From Bacteroidota bacterium (GTDB lineage: Bacteria; Bacteroidota; Bacteroidia; Chitinophagales; Chitinophagaceae), in contig JABDCE010000027.1 of assembly GCA_013288285.1 (NCBI GenBank), positions 1 to 34,558 on the forward strand: DNA of 34,558 nt. Reading direction: 5' to 3'. A program made the translations under genes and the position numbers. Positions 9,501 to 16,113 of the stretch are shown piece by piece (position 1 is the first letter of the stretch; each line of letters begins with the position of its first letter). Under the pieces are notes generated by a model. The model ran no database searches. It saw only the letters and a list, made by a program, of their open reading frames with translations, and had not been told where the DNA came from.

Positions 9501-9647
9501 AAAGAGCAGGATTACTTTAACGCAAAAGCTACACTGACCAGCATTGTAAAGCATACCAAGATACCGGAACTGAAAGCGGAGGCTACGAAGAAACTGGATG
9601 AAGTAAAGGCATTGGAGAAACAAAAAAGTAAATTGTCGGAGGAATAA
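6567..9647 (+). CDS. Large exported TPR protein
   Basis: A 1026-residue protein. I take ATG 6567 as the start rather than TTG 6561, because it gives a compact signal peptide (RVIWIVAAMLFAGKVSAQ). The whole mature chain is helical and made of tetratricopeptide repeats, for example IAFTLAQYYFRHGDLAKAIPLY, MYLLGDCYLKTGDMQSARNAF and SYYQLKKYKEAQDDYGVVL. The C-terminus is a Lys-rich helix (KLDEVKALEKQKSKLSEE). TPR arrays are protein-docking scaffolds, and this one should act in the periplasm. It follows the receptor gene by 16 bases and precedes an outer-membrane protein by 10, so the three are probably translated from one message. The binding partner is unknown; the next gene product is the obvious candidate. 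Confidence 0.85.
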   Translation: MFEQQRWPGLRVIWIVAAMLFAGKVSAQVLIHDLPQNRRLELVEEQYGQGHYKLAAQSAREFLDVYSDKIFPGSAQDIDKAKYYYAVAALKANQPDGNTVALATMASTANPAYQQRIAFTLAQYYFRHGDLAKAIPLYESADISNLDNTEIADSKFELAYCYFNNHQFDKALPLLLSIKEIKDGKYYMAGNYYYGLLVYNENKYKEALKSFDRIKDDREYRTIVPYYIAEIYYFMGARDKALQLADTLLQRKEKSFYDNELHLLAAQCLFEEQRYSEARPFFAFYYEHAKKIRKEDLYEMAYCDYSANDWDQAIEKFKMLNSANDSLGQTAMYLLGDCYLKTGDMQSARNAFGICADMAFNPPQQEASMIVYSKISYEMGYTDEALRQLYNLLKTFPGTQYKDEANTLISGLLVKTNKYEEALKHLEIVGEKDEYYKRIYQLATYGYAVQQFRDGDMEGAYKHFTASTKYPVNADYDDAAYFWKGELSYHLHHYADAITYSEDFINRKGNKKAIERISPLATVQHAYVNMGYAAMATESYTAAQGYFAKAQETKGSDAYSGQVATLREADAVFMQKKYTEAITLYDKVIATDTLDADYAMYQKGILLGLTGKTNEKVTTLQSLVNSHRASGYANHARYEIAVTYMDADKYPQALAYLKQLTDSVSDKSFAPKAWMKVGFIYQQTNDNNKAIAAYKHVVVDYPASEDRLPAMDALKSLYIQNNQPAAYARMLKENNLPSAENGSLDSTYYAAAEAQFANNKWDDARTGFDSYLEQYPNGVFAIKAHYYRAESYYQLKKYKEAQDDYGVVLAGPWNEFFENSARRAATIAYTAKDYPAAYSYYKELGENTTDAQNKQLAYDGIVRSGFNAEKYADVSQYADSLLAIPGISAEAKDATMYYKARSLQQLGSDDAAIAVYKDLSKNKNGDVAAESRYHIAELLLKQGSLKDAEDAANQTIKLSGGYDFWIVKSYILLSDILLKEQDYFNAKATLTSIVKHTKIPELKAEATKKLDEVKALEKQKSKLSEE

Positions 9648-9657
9648 AATACGAGGC

Positions 9658-11283
9658 ATGAATGTAAGACGCGTTATTATTTTGCTATTGCTTGCTACGG
9701 CGCACCGGGCTGTGGCGCAGCATGCCGCGCCTGCAAAAGACACTATTCTGAAAGGCTCGTCGATAGAGGTAATACAGGCTTACAAACCGGAGATCAAGCA
9801 GGCGCCAAAGCCGGAGTGGATACCGCAGTTGCCCCCGGCCGATACTGCGCACCCCGTATTTAATTATGAGGTGCCGCAGCAGACGTTGTTTTACACATAC
9901 AGTTCATTGCCTTTGCGTCCGCTGGCACTGGGTAAAGAAACACTGGTGCTGCCATTTCAGAACTATGTGAAAATAGGCGGCGGCAACTTATCTACTTTGT
10001 TCCTGGATGCCGGTATAGGCAGTATAACAGGAAAGGACTATGAGACTGCGATACACATACACCACCTGTCGCAGAAGGGCACTATTGCTGACCAGCAGTC
10101 TGCTATGAGCGGCGTAGAGGCCGATGCGCTCTTTCATAAAGGCACTAACGACTGGCACGCAGGTATTGCTGCCGAGCGGAATCAATATAACCTGTTTGGT
10201 GGCGACCAGGCAGTGCACCTGGCTGCTGATTCCCTGAAGCAGGTGTATACCACCATCCGTGCTACGGCAGATGTAAAGAACAAGCAGGACAGCAATACGG
10301 TATTCAATTATGATCCGGGTATCAGTGCGTCTTTTTACAATGCGAAGCTGAATGCGTCGGAGATAACGCTGGGTATCAACGCGCCGGCAACTTATAAGCT
10401 TACGGATGACATTGACGCTGCTGCGACCCTTATGGGCGCGTTTACCAATTACCAGGCCAATGGCATCAGTACCGCGAATAATTTTATTGAACTGCTGCCC
10501 GGCTTCAATTTTCATACACAGGCCGTAAGTGGGCATGCCTTGCTGGGCCTGGCGGAAGGAAAGGGATCACAGGGGTATTTACTGCCCGATCTGCAGGTGG
10601 GCTATACGATACCAGATACAAAGTTTGTGGTGAGTGGCGGCTGGCAGGCATTGCTGCACCAGAATACTTATGAGCAACTGACCACAGAAAATCCGTACTT
10701 GTATGTACGTGACTCTATTATGCAGACTCGCAGCGATGAGGTATTCGCGGACCTGAAGGGAGCAAGTGGTGATCATTTGTCGTACTCCGCGCGCATCAGT
10801 TGGTGGAATTTCAATAACCTGCCTACTTTTCTAAATGACCTGGGTGACCAGAAGCAATTTTACATTGATTACATGAATGTAAAAGCGATCTCGCTGAAAC
10901 TGGCGATGAGATACCATGTGGCCAATACATGGTCGGTGGGGGCTAGCGGCGACTTTTATAATTTTTATGGGGAGACGGAAAAATATGTGTGGGAATTGCC
11001 AAGTATGAAGATCAAGGGCGATCTGACGATAACTCCCGTCCCTAAACTCACGTTTACAGCGTATCTTGCATTGCTGGGCGGCATACATGCAAAGGATGCC
11101 AACCACAATGCGGTGAACCTGAGCACAATAGCAGAACTGGGCGGAAGCGCGGAATACCAGATCATTCCAAGGTTGTCGGCTTTTGCGCAGATAAATAATT
11201 TATTGAGCGATAAATACCAGCTTTATTATGGTTATCCAGTGTATGGGCTCAATATTTATGGCGGGATCAGGTTAAAGTTTTAA
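9658..11283 (+). CDS. Outer-membrane beta-barrel protein (TonB-receptor-like barrel, no obvious plug)
   Basis: A 541-residue protein with a signal peptide (MNVRRVIILLLLATAHRAVA). A short segment near residues 30-50 contains SSIEVIQAYKPEIKQAP, a signature I associate with a Bacteroidota outer-membrane family encoded beside TPR proteins. The rest is dominated by amphipathic strands, and the protein ends in NIYGGIRLKF, with a terminal Phe as expected for BamA-inserted barrels. At this length it is too small for a full TonB-dependent receptor and no plug motif is seen. It starts 10 bases after the TPR gene and precedes the HU/SPOR gene by 41, suggesting a functional trio. Confidence 0.78.
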   Translation: MNVRRVIILLLLATAHRAVAQHAAPAKDTILKGSSIEVIQAYKPEIKQAPKPEWIPQLPPADTAHPVFNYEVPQQTLFYTYSSLPLRPLALGKETLVLPFQNYVKIGGGNLSTLFLDAGIGSITGKDYETAIHIHHLSQKGTIADQQSAMSGVEADALFHKGTNDWHAGIAAERNQYNLFGGDQAVHLAADSLKQVYTTIRATADVKNKQDSNTVFNYDPGISASFYNAKLNASEITLGINAPATYKLTDDIDAAATLMGAFTNYQANGISTANNFIELLPGFNFHTQAVSGHALLGLAEGKGSQGYLLPDLQVGYTIPDTKFVVSGGWQALLHQNTYEQLTTENPYLYVRDSIMQTRSDEVFADLKGASGDHLSYSARISWWNFNNLPTFLNDLGDQKQFYIDYMNVKAISLKLAMRYHVANTWSVGASGDFYNFYGETEKYVWELPSMKIKGDLTITPVPKLTFTAYLALLGGIHAKDANHNAVNLSTIAELGGSAEYQIIPRLSAFAQINNLLSDKYQLYYGYPVYGLNIYGGIRLKF

Positions 11284-11324
11284 TTTCGGAGGGAAATAAG
11301 TAATTTAAAGGTGCAATTATAATA

Positions 11325-12245
11325 ATGGATATAGCGAAATACATCGGGCTTTTTTTATTGAAGAATCATTTCTGTTACGTACATGGCCTCGGCAATATGG
11401 AACTGACAAAGAAGTCGTCGGTGCATGATGGTAAGGTGCTGTTGTCGCCTGCGTACGAAGTGATAGTGACGCCCGGTGGTTCTATTGACGACAACCTCGC
11501 CAATTTCATAGCTACCAACGAACAGATCAGTATATCGAAAGCGGCCAATGCACTCCGCGATTACAGCATACAGACGAGGAAAGAACTCTCTGAGGGTAAG
11601 GAAGTGGAGATACCCAATATAGGCAGGTTTGTAGAAGAGAGTGGCAAAGTAAAGTTTATTACGAATGATAACTTCCGGTTCACCCCGGCGGGCATACCTA
11701 CCATACGCAACAGCAAGCAACTGGAAGAGCAGAACGCTAAGCCCATCCATAAGCCATCTTACCCGGAGCCGCATAAGGCGGACTCTATCAACTGGAGCAT
11801 GGTGATACTGGTGGCCGTGTTGCTGATACTGCTGGGCGGCGGCGCTTACGGCATCTGGTACTACACCATTGGCATAAACAAGCAGAACAATAATCGTATG
11901 GCCCCTGCACCTGCCGCTGTGGTAAAGGATACAGGGTTCACATCACCATCGCTTACCGATACCACGCGTATACACGACAGCCTTGCAGCACCCATGACGG
12001 TGCCTGTAGACAGCACTACCGTAAACACCTACAAGGTGATCATAGGGGATTACCCAACGAAGGAAAGAGCTGACAGGCGCGTGAAGAACCTGCAACTGAA
12101 TGGCACGCATGTGGAAATGAGGCAACTGGATTCTCTGAATTACTTAGTGCTGGCTACGGTAAATTGCCGGATACAGGATACCACGCACGTAAAGGACTCA
12201 CTGGAGCGGTTGTTCGGTTACAGGAATGTGATGATCACTAAGTAA
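11325..12245 (+). CDS. Membrane protein with HU-like (CCDC81-type) N-domain and C-terminal SPOR domain
   Basis: A 306-residue protein. Residues 1-50 and about 51-122 look like the two bacterial HU-CCDC81 subdomains; the second contains LRDYSIQTRKELSEGKEVEI, NIGRFVEESGKVKF and NFRFTP, close to the HU pattern of a helical part followed by GxGxF-like strands. A single membrane helix spans about residues 157-180 (MVILVAVLLILLGGGAYGIW). A Pro/Thr linker leads to a SPOR domain at about 229-306 (TYKVIIGDYPTKERADRRVKNL). SPOR domains bind denuded septal glycan, so the protein probably links the cytoplasm to division-site peptidoglycan. Whether the HU-like part binds DNA or protein is not known. Confidence 0.85.
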   Translation: MDIAKYIGLFLLKNHFCYVHGLGNMELTKKSSVHDGKVLLSPAYEVIVTPGGSIDDNLANFIATNEQISISKAANALRDYSIQTRKELSEGKEVEIPNIGRFVEESGKVKFITNDNFRFTPAGIPTIRNSKQLEEQNAKPIHKPSYPEPHKADSINWSMVILVAVLLILLGGGAYGIWYYTIGINKQNNNRMAPAPAAVVKDTGFTSPSLTDTTRIHDSLAAPMTVPVDSTTVNTYKVIIGDYPTKERADRRVKNLQLNGTHVEMRQLDSLNYLVLATVNCRIQDTTHVKDSLERLFGYRNVMITK

Positions 12246-12276
12246 ACCTGCCGGTAAGCAAGCCATATTCAACTAT

Positions 12277-13203
12277 ATGCAGGGATTAGTATACAAATCG
12301 ACCGGGAGTTGGTATTCCCTGCAAGGCCCGGAAGGGAACTTCTGGGATGCGCGCATAAAGGGGAAGTTAAAGATCGATACTGATATATCTTCTACCAACC
12401 CGATAGCAGTAGGTGATACAGTGATCTTTGAACCGGAAGACACACAGGCCCATGTAGGAATCATCAATGAAGTGGTGCAACGGCAGAATTATATGGTGCG
12501 CGTTTCTCCGCATAACAAAAACCAGAAGCACATCATTGCAGCTAATATAGATCTTGCGTTACTGGTCACCTCTATTGCCGACCCGCGCACGTCTACCGGT
12601 TTTATAGACCGCTTCCTGATAACGGCTGAGGCCTACCATATACCGGCCATCATAGTGGTAAATAAGATGGACCTGCTGAAAACAAAACACGAAGACGTAT
12701 TGCGGCAGTGGCAGGATATGTATGGCAAGGCAGGGTATGAGCTATACCCTGTCTCTGCGAAGGAACCTGCTTCGCTGTTATCATTAAGCAACCGTATCAA
12801 AGATAAAATGACGCTATTCAGCGGCCATTCAGGAGTGGGGAAGAGCACGCTTATCAATTACTTTATACCGGGTATAGACCTGCGCACACAAGGCGTATCG
12901 GGCTGGAGCGGCAAGGGCCAGCATACCACTACATTCGCGCAGATGTTTGACTTGCCGGGCGGCGGAAGGATCATAGATACGCCCGGTGTAAAAGAATTCG
13001 GGCTGATAGACTTTCAGAAAGAAGAGCTGTCGCAATATTTTCCGGAGATGCGGGCAGTGATGAGCGGATGTAAGTTTAATAATTGCCTGCATATTAATGA
13101 GCCGGGTTGTGCGGTAAAACAGGGTGTAGCGGCAGACACAATAGCGGAAGACAGGTATGTAAGTTATGTAGCCATACTGGAGAGCATAGAAAAGAAGTGG
13201 TGA
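12277..13203 (+). CDS. rsgA: Ribosome small subunit-dependent GTPase RsgA
   Basis: A 308-residue, circularly permuted GTPase that acts late in 30S subunit maturation. An N-terminal OB-fold covers about residues 1-85. The G motifs occur in permuted order: NKMD (G4) at 129-132, SAK (G5) at 160-162, GHSGVGKST (G1, Walker A) at 183-191 and DTPG (G3) at 234-237. The C-terminal zinc site is C265, C270, H272 and C278. All hallmark residues are present and the length is normal. It lies 31 bases after the HU/SPOR gene and 31 before DUF4286. Confidence 0.97.
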   Translation: MQGLVYKSTGSWYSLQGPEGNFWDARIKGKLKIDTDISSTNPIAVGDTVIFEPEDTQAHVGIINEVVQRQNYMVRVSPHNKNQKHIIAANIDLALLVTSIADPRTSTGFIDRFLITAEAYHIPAIIVVNKMDLLKTKHEDVLRQWQDMYGKAGYELYPVSAKEPASLLSLSNRIKDKMTLFSGHSGVGKSTLINYFIPGIDLRTQGVSGWSGKGQHTTTFAQMFDLPGGGRIIDTPGVKEFGLIDFQKEELSQYFPEMRAVMSGCKFNNCLHINEPGCAVKQGVAADTIAEDRYVSYVAILESIEKKW

Positions 13204-13234
13204 TGTACTAATAGCGTTTCAAAATTTTATAGAC

Positions 13235-13537
13235 ATGATGATATACAATGTGACACTTAAAGTGGAAAATGAGATCACAGATGCATGGGTAAAGTGGATG
13301 AAAACCGAGCATATGCCAGATGTGATGAGCACTGGCCTGTTTACCGATTGCCGCCTGTGCCGCCTGCTGGAGCAGGACGAAATGGAAGGTATGACCTATG
13401 TGGCCCAGTACTTTTGCGAAGGCATGAAGCAGTACAATACCTACATAGATGAGCATGCGCAGGGTATGCGTGAGAAAGGTTTTAAGCTGTTCGGGGGTAA
13501 ATTCGTTGCTTTTCGCACAATAATGGAGATCGTCTGA
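13235..13537 (+). CDS. DUF4286 family protein
   Basis: A 100-residue soluble protein. It opens with the family-typical MIYNVTLKVENEITDAWVKWM, continues with HMPDVMSTGLFTDCRLCRLL and a strand region around MTYVAQYFC, and ends GFKLFGGKFVAFRTIMEIV. The alternation of strands and helices suggests a dimeric ferredoxin-like barrel. The family is common in Bacteroidota and has no assigned function. Either of two adjacent ATG codons (13235, 13238) may start it. It probably rides at the end of the rsgA transcript. Confidence 0.85.
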   Translation: MMIYNVTLKVENEITDAWVKWMKTEHMPDVMSTGLFTDCRLCRLLEQDEMEGMTYVAQYFCEGMKQYNTYIDEHAQGMREKGFKLFGGKFVAFRTIMEIV

Positions 13538-13663
13538 CGGATAACCGTGCAGTAAAGCCTTTCGGGGGATTTCGCCTCTACAGCAAATTTCCTGCCAGTC
13601 TCTTCAAAGCCGCTGTGGTAAAGGATTTCGGGCGATTCTGTCTGATGCGGTGAAAACGCCGGA

Positions 13664-13684
13664 TTGTTAATAACTTGTGGAAAG
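13664..13684 (+). promoter_or_regulatory. DnaA-box-like pair upstream of the HU gene
   Basis: TTGTTAATAAC is followed directly by TTGTGGAAAG. This resembles the paired origin-type sequence TTGTTGATAAC-CTGTGGATAA but with several mismatches, and only one such pair is seen. It lies in the 269-base gap before the HU start. Function uncertain. Confidence 0.25.
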
Positions 13685-13710
13685 GTGCATCAGGCAAGGG
13701 TTTGAAGTAC

Positions 13711-13726
13711 GAAAAAATATTTTTTC
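13711..13726. promoter_or_regulatory. Perfect A/T palindrome just upstream of the HU promoter
   Basis: GAAAAAAT is followed by its exact reverse complement ATTTTTTC, a 16-base dyad ending five bases before the -33 box of the HU promoter. Its place and A-tract composition suggest an UP-like activator or an HU/regulator binding site. A simple bent-DNA tract is the alternative. Confidence 0.45.
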
Positions 13727-13731
13727 AGCTA

Positions 13732-13762
13732 TTTGGAAGTGTGCTAAAGGTGAGTATATTTG
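13732..13762 (+). promoter_or_regulatory. Bacteroidota-type promoter for the HU gene
   Basis: TTTG at 13732-13735 and TATATTTG at 13755-13762 are 19 bases apart, an exact match to the Bacteroidota -33/-7 pattern. The HU ATG is 44 bases after the -7 box. This placement also argues that translation starts at ATG 13807 and not at the upstream in-frame TTG 13675. Confidence 0.8.
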
Positions 13763-13806
13763 TCCTATCCTCTAAAGATATCTTTAACGACAAAAAACAA
13801 AAAATT

Positions 13807-14091
13807 ATGAACAAGGCAGAATTAATTGACAAGATCGCGAAAGACGCTGATGTAACTAAAGTTCAGGCAAACGCAGCCCTGGATGCATTTACAACTGCTG
13901 TTGTGACCACTCTTAAGAAAGGTGATCGCGTAACATTGGTTGGCTTCGGTACATTCTCTGTATCAGAGCGCGCTGCGCGTAATGGCCGTAACCCACAAAC
14001 CGGTGCGGTTATCAAGATCAAAGCACGTAAAGTGCCAAAGTTCAAAGCAGGCAAAGAATTCTCTACAAAGATCAGTTCTGGTAAGAAATAA
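13807..14091 (+). CDS. hup: DNA-binding protein HU
   Basis: A 94-residue nucleoid protein starting [18 protein letters not shown]. The in-frame TTG at 13675 lies upstream of the promoter and was rejected as a start. Hallmarks are VGFGTFSV and [12 protein letters not shown], the DNA-intercalating beta-arm with its conserved NPQTG tip, and [10 protein letters not shown] at the C-terminus. It binds and bends DNA as a dimer and compacts the nucleoid. It has its own promoter and a strong terminator, so it is monocistronic. Confidence 0.96.
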   Translation: MNKAELIDKIAKDADVTKVQANAALDAFTTAVVTTLKKGDRVTLVGFGTFSVSERAARNGRNPQTGAVIKIKARKVPKFKAGKEFSTKISSGKK

Positions 14092-14111
14092 TCTTTTTAG
14101 TGAAAGAAACG

Positions 14112-14142
14112 AAGCAGGGGGCGGAAAGTTCCCTGCTTTTTT
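14112..14142 (+). terminator. Rho-independent terminator of the HU gene
   Basis: AAGCAGGG pairs perfectly with CCCTGCTT across an 11-base loop, followed by a T tract. It sits 20 bases after the HU stop codon. Confidence 0.88.
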
Positions 14143-14143
14143 T

Positions 14144-14151
14144 TATTTTTG
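14144..14151 (+). promoter_or_regulatory. Possible -7 element for the Thx gene
   Basis: TATTTTTG matches TANNTTTG exactly and is followed by CACG, 34 bases before the Thx ATG. No TTTG is found at the expected -33 position, which falls in the HU terminator, so the call is weak. Confidence 0.35.
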
Positions 14152-14185
14152 CACGTAAAGTAAATAGTTACTAAAAACAACAATT

Positions 14186-14302
14186 ATGGGAAGAGGTGAT
14201 AAACGTACCAAGAAAGGAAAGATATCTATAGGCAGCTTTGGCAAATCACGCCCGGCCCGCATAGCTAAGAAAGTTGCGCCTAAGGCAGAAAAGAAAGCCT
14301 GA
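14186..14302 (+). CDS. Small ribosomal protein Thx (bTHX)
   Basis: A 38-residue, very basic peptide too short for routine gene finding: MGRGDKRTKKGKISIGSFG, then a Lys/Arg/Ala tail ending KKA. The start MGRGDK-TKKGKI and the later GKSRP are the diagnostic pattern of 30S subunit protein Thx, which occupies a cavity at the top of the 30S head in Thermus and is widespread in Bacteroidota. It lies between two rho-independent terminators, so it is probably its own transcription unit. Size and sequence match the family well. Confidence 0.88.
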   Translation: MGRGDKRTKKGKISIGSFGKSRPARIAKKVAPKAEKKA

Positions 14303-14322
14303 TAAATGGTTTTATAAAATTC

Positions 14323-14357
14323 AGACCGTACCGTATTATATGGACGGTCTTTTTTTG
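14323..14357 (+). terminator. Rho-independent terminator of the Thx gene
   Basis: AGACCGT (14323-14329) pairs perfectly with ACGGTCT (14344-14350), followed by a T tract. It sits 20 bases after the Thx stop and 28 before the epimerase start. Confidence 0.85.
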
Positions 14358-14384
14358 CATTTTCACAATCGCACAAATTAAGTA

Positions 14385-15365
14385 ATGGCCGTTTTTCACG
14401 ACACTGATATTTCAGGCAAGAGTTTCCTGGTCACAGGTGGCGCCGGCTTTATCGGTTCACATATAGTGGAGTACCTGCTGGCTAACGGCGCGGGTAAGGT
14501 GCGTGTATTGGATAACCTGGCCACGGGCTCGCAAAGCAACGTCAGTATTTTTTCGGGCTATGGGCAGTATGAGTTTATGGAAGGCGATATACGCGATGCC
14601 GCAGCGTGCCGCAAGGCATGTGAAGGTATAGATCATGTATCGCACCAGGCGGCCCTGGGTTCTGTGCCACGCTCCGTCAAAGATCCTATCACTACCAATG
14701 AAGTGAATGTAAATGGCTTTGTGAACATGATCACTGCCGCCAAGGATGCCGGTGTGAAGACGTTCATCTACGCATCATCGTCTTCTGTGTATGGCGATGA
14801 GCCTAACCTGCCTAAAGTGGAAGGCAGGACCGGCAACCTGTTGTCGCCCTATGCAGTCACAAAAAAGACCAACGAACTATACGCGGCGGTATTCAGCGAC
14901 CTGTATAAAATGAAAGTAGCCGGGCTGCGGTACTTTAATGTGTTCGGCCCGCGGCAGGACCCTGAAGGGCCTTATGCGGCGGTTATACCGCTGTTTGTAA
15001 GCGGTATACTGAAGCAGACACCCGTATACATAAATGGCGATGGAGAACAAACCCGTGATTTCACATTTGTGGAGAATGCAGTGCAGGCCAACATCAGGGC
15101 GATGCTCTCCGGTAATGATAAGTCATTCGGGCAAGTGTATAATGTGGCAGTGGGAGAAAACTTTTCAGTGATTTTTTTATACAACGCCATACGCGATCTG
15201 CTGAAGGCGACACACCAGCCTACCTATCGGGAAGAACGCTCGGGCGATATCAGGAATTCCCTTGCCGATATATCTCAGGCGCAGCAGTTGCTGGGTTACC
15301 GGCCTACTATGCAGTTTCTTAGTGGGCTTGAAATAACAGTAAACTATTTCGTGGATCAGGCATAG
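14385..15365 (+). CDS. UDP-N-acetylglucosamine 4-epimerase, WbpP/TviC-like (extended SDR)
   Basis: A 326-residue extended short-chain dehydrogenase. The NAD-binding motif GGAGFIG is at 18-24, the Ser-rich strand with SSSSVYGD at about 131-138, and the catalytic YAVTK at 156-160. Beyond generic SDR features it shares the long signature of WbpP-type enzymes: HQAALGSVPRS, DPITTNEVNVNGF, GLRYFNVFGPRQDP, GPYAAVIP, VYINGDGEQTRDFTFVENAVQAN and SLADISQAQQLLGY. WbpP interconverts UDP-GlcNAc and UDP-GalNAc, and the uronic acid forms, for surface polysaccharide. No polysaccharide cluster surrounds it, so it is probably a housekeeping supplier. Substrate specificity is inferred. Confidence 0.88.
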   Translation: MAVFHDTDISGKSFLVTGGAGFIGSHIVEYLLANGAGKVRVLDNLATGSQSNVSIFSGYGQYEFMEGDIRDAAACRKACEGIDHVSHQAALGSVPRSVKDPITTNEVNVNGFVNMITAAKDAGVKTFIYASSSSVYGDEPNLPKVEGRTGNLLSPYAVTKKTNELYAAVFSDLYKMKVAGLRYFNVFGPRQDPEGPYAAVIPLFVSGILKQTPVYINGDGEQTRDFTFVENAVQANIRAMLSGNDKSFGQVYNVAVGENFSVIFLYNAIRDLLKATHQPTYREERSGDIRNSLADISQAQQLLGYRPTMQFLSGLEITVNYFVDQA

Positions 15366-15462
15366 CGCAATGCATCGTGAGTATCGGTTGCAGTAGATTG
15401 CATTTCTGTGCGCATGGCAATGCCAGCACAACAAAAACCTCAATAAAAAATTTAGTGTTCAG

Positions 15463-15858
15463 TTACAGCCGGTTGAAACGGTCATCATCATCATTGCTGC
15501 GTGGCCGTGGTGGCAATGGTGGCCGTGGGTTAGGCCGTGGGTAAGTGCGCGGAGCAGGACGAGGCCCACCCATACCAGGCTTTTTAAAGCCGCCGGGCTT
15601 ACCGCCTGGCTTTGAACCGTTTTGCTTGGCTTCCTTTACAGAGATCACGTTGCCTTCAAAGAAGATGCTGTCGAGATTATCTATGGCGTCATACGAATGG
15701 AACTTGTCTGCCATTTCCACAAACCCAAAGCCGCGCGACATGCCGGTGGCATTGTCAATGATGACTTTTACCGAAACGATCTCGCCAAACTCAGTGAACA
15801 GTGCGCGAAGGCTGGCCACTGTAGTTTCCGGATTAAGATTACCAACAAAAAGATTCAT
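15463..15858 (-). CDS. RRM-domain RNA-binding protein
   Basis: A 131-residue protein. I use the internal ATG at 15858 because MNLFVGNLNPETT is the canonical RRM start; the frame upstream to 15927 has no family character. The RRM covers residues 1 to about 80, with RNP2 (LFVGNL) and RNP1 (RGFGFVEM). The tail is disordered and rich in Gly, Pro and Arg, ending in Asp residues and RFNRL. Single-RRM proteins of this size are frequent in Bacteroidota and cyanobacteria, where some respond to cold. No RNA target can be read from the context. It is convergent with the epimerase gene. Confidence 0.9.
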   Translation of the reverse strand: MNLFVGNLNPETTVASLRALFTEFGEIVSVKVIIDNATGMSRGFGFVEMADKFHSYDAIDNLDSIFFEGNVISVKEAKQNGSKPGGKPGGFKKPGMGGPRPAPRTYPRPNPRPPLPPRPRSNDDDDRFNRL

Positions 15859-16017
15859 ACTCTTATTTAATTTATTGCCGATCCAATAGAGCGTAGGGGA
15901 AAGGAAGAATCGGGCTACAAGATACATATTTCTTTGGATGGTAGTAATCCCATGATTTTTTCTTTTTCCGTTATTTGCTTGTTATTAGCATAATTTATAT
16001 AAATATTATTAAATATT

Positions 16018-16043
16018 TGCAGTTAAAATCGAGTTAAACTGCA
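16018..16043. promoter_or_regulatory. Inverted repeat in the RRM-uppS divergent region
   Basis: TGCAGTT (16018-16024) and AACTGCA (16037-16043) are perfect reverse complements 12 bases apart. The right half ends nine bases before the -33 box of uppS, so it could be a regulator site for either divergent gene. No T tract follows, which argues against a terminator. Confidence 0.35.
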
Positions 16044-16052
16044 TATACAGAT

Positions 16053-16082
16053 TTTGTTACCAATAGCTACAGCCTATTTTTG
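16053..16082 (+). promoter_or_regulatory. Bacteroidota-type promoter for uppS-bamA
   Basis: TTTG at 16053-16056 and TATTTTTG at 16075-16082 are 18 bases apart. The uppS ATG lies 31 bases after the -7 box. Confidence 0.68.
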
Positions 16083-16113
16083 TACCTTCGCACACTTTTC
16101 TTAAAGTATTTCG

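Noticed and set aside
13675-13806. 44-codon N-terminal extension of HU from TTG 13675
   Set aside because: The extension lies across the HU promoter, and HU family proteins begin at MNKAEL.
15400-15450. Hairpin TGTGC...GCACA between the epimerase and RRM genes as a terminator
   Set aside because: The stem is interrupted by a 3-base bulge and no T tract follows on either strand.
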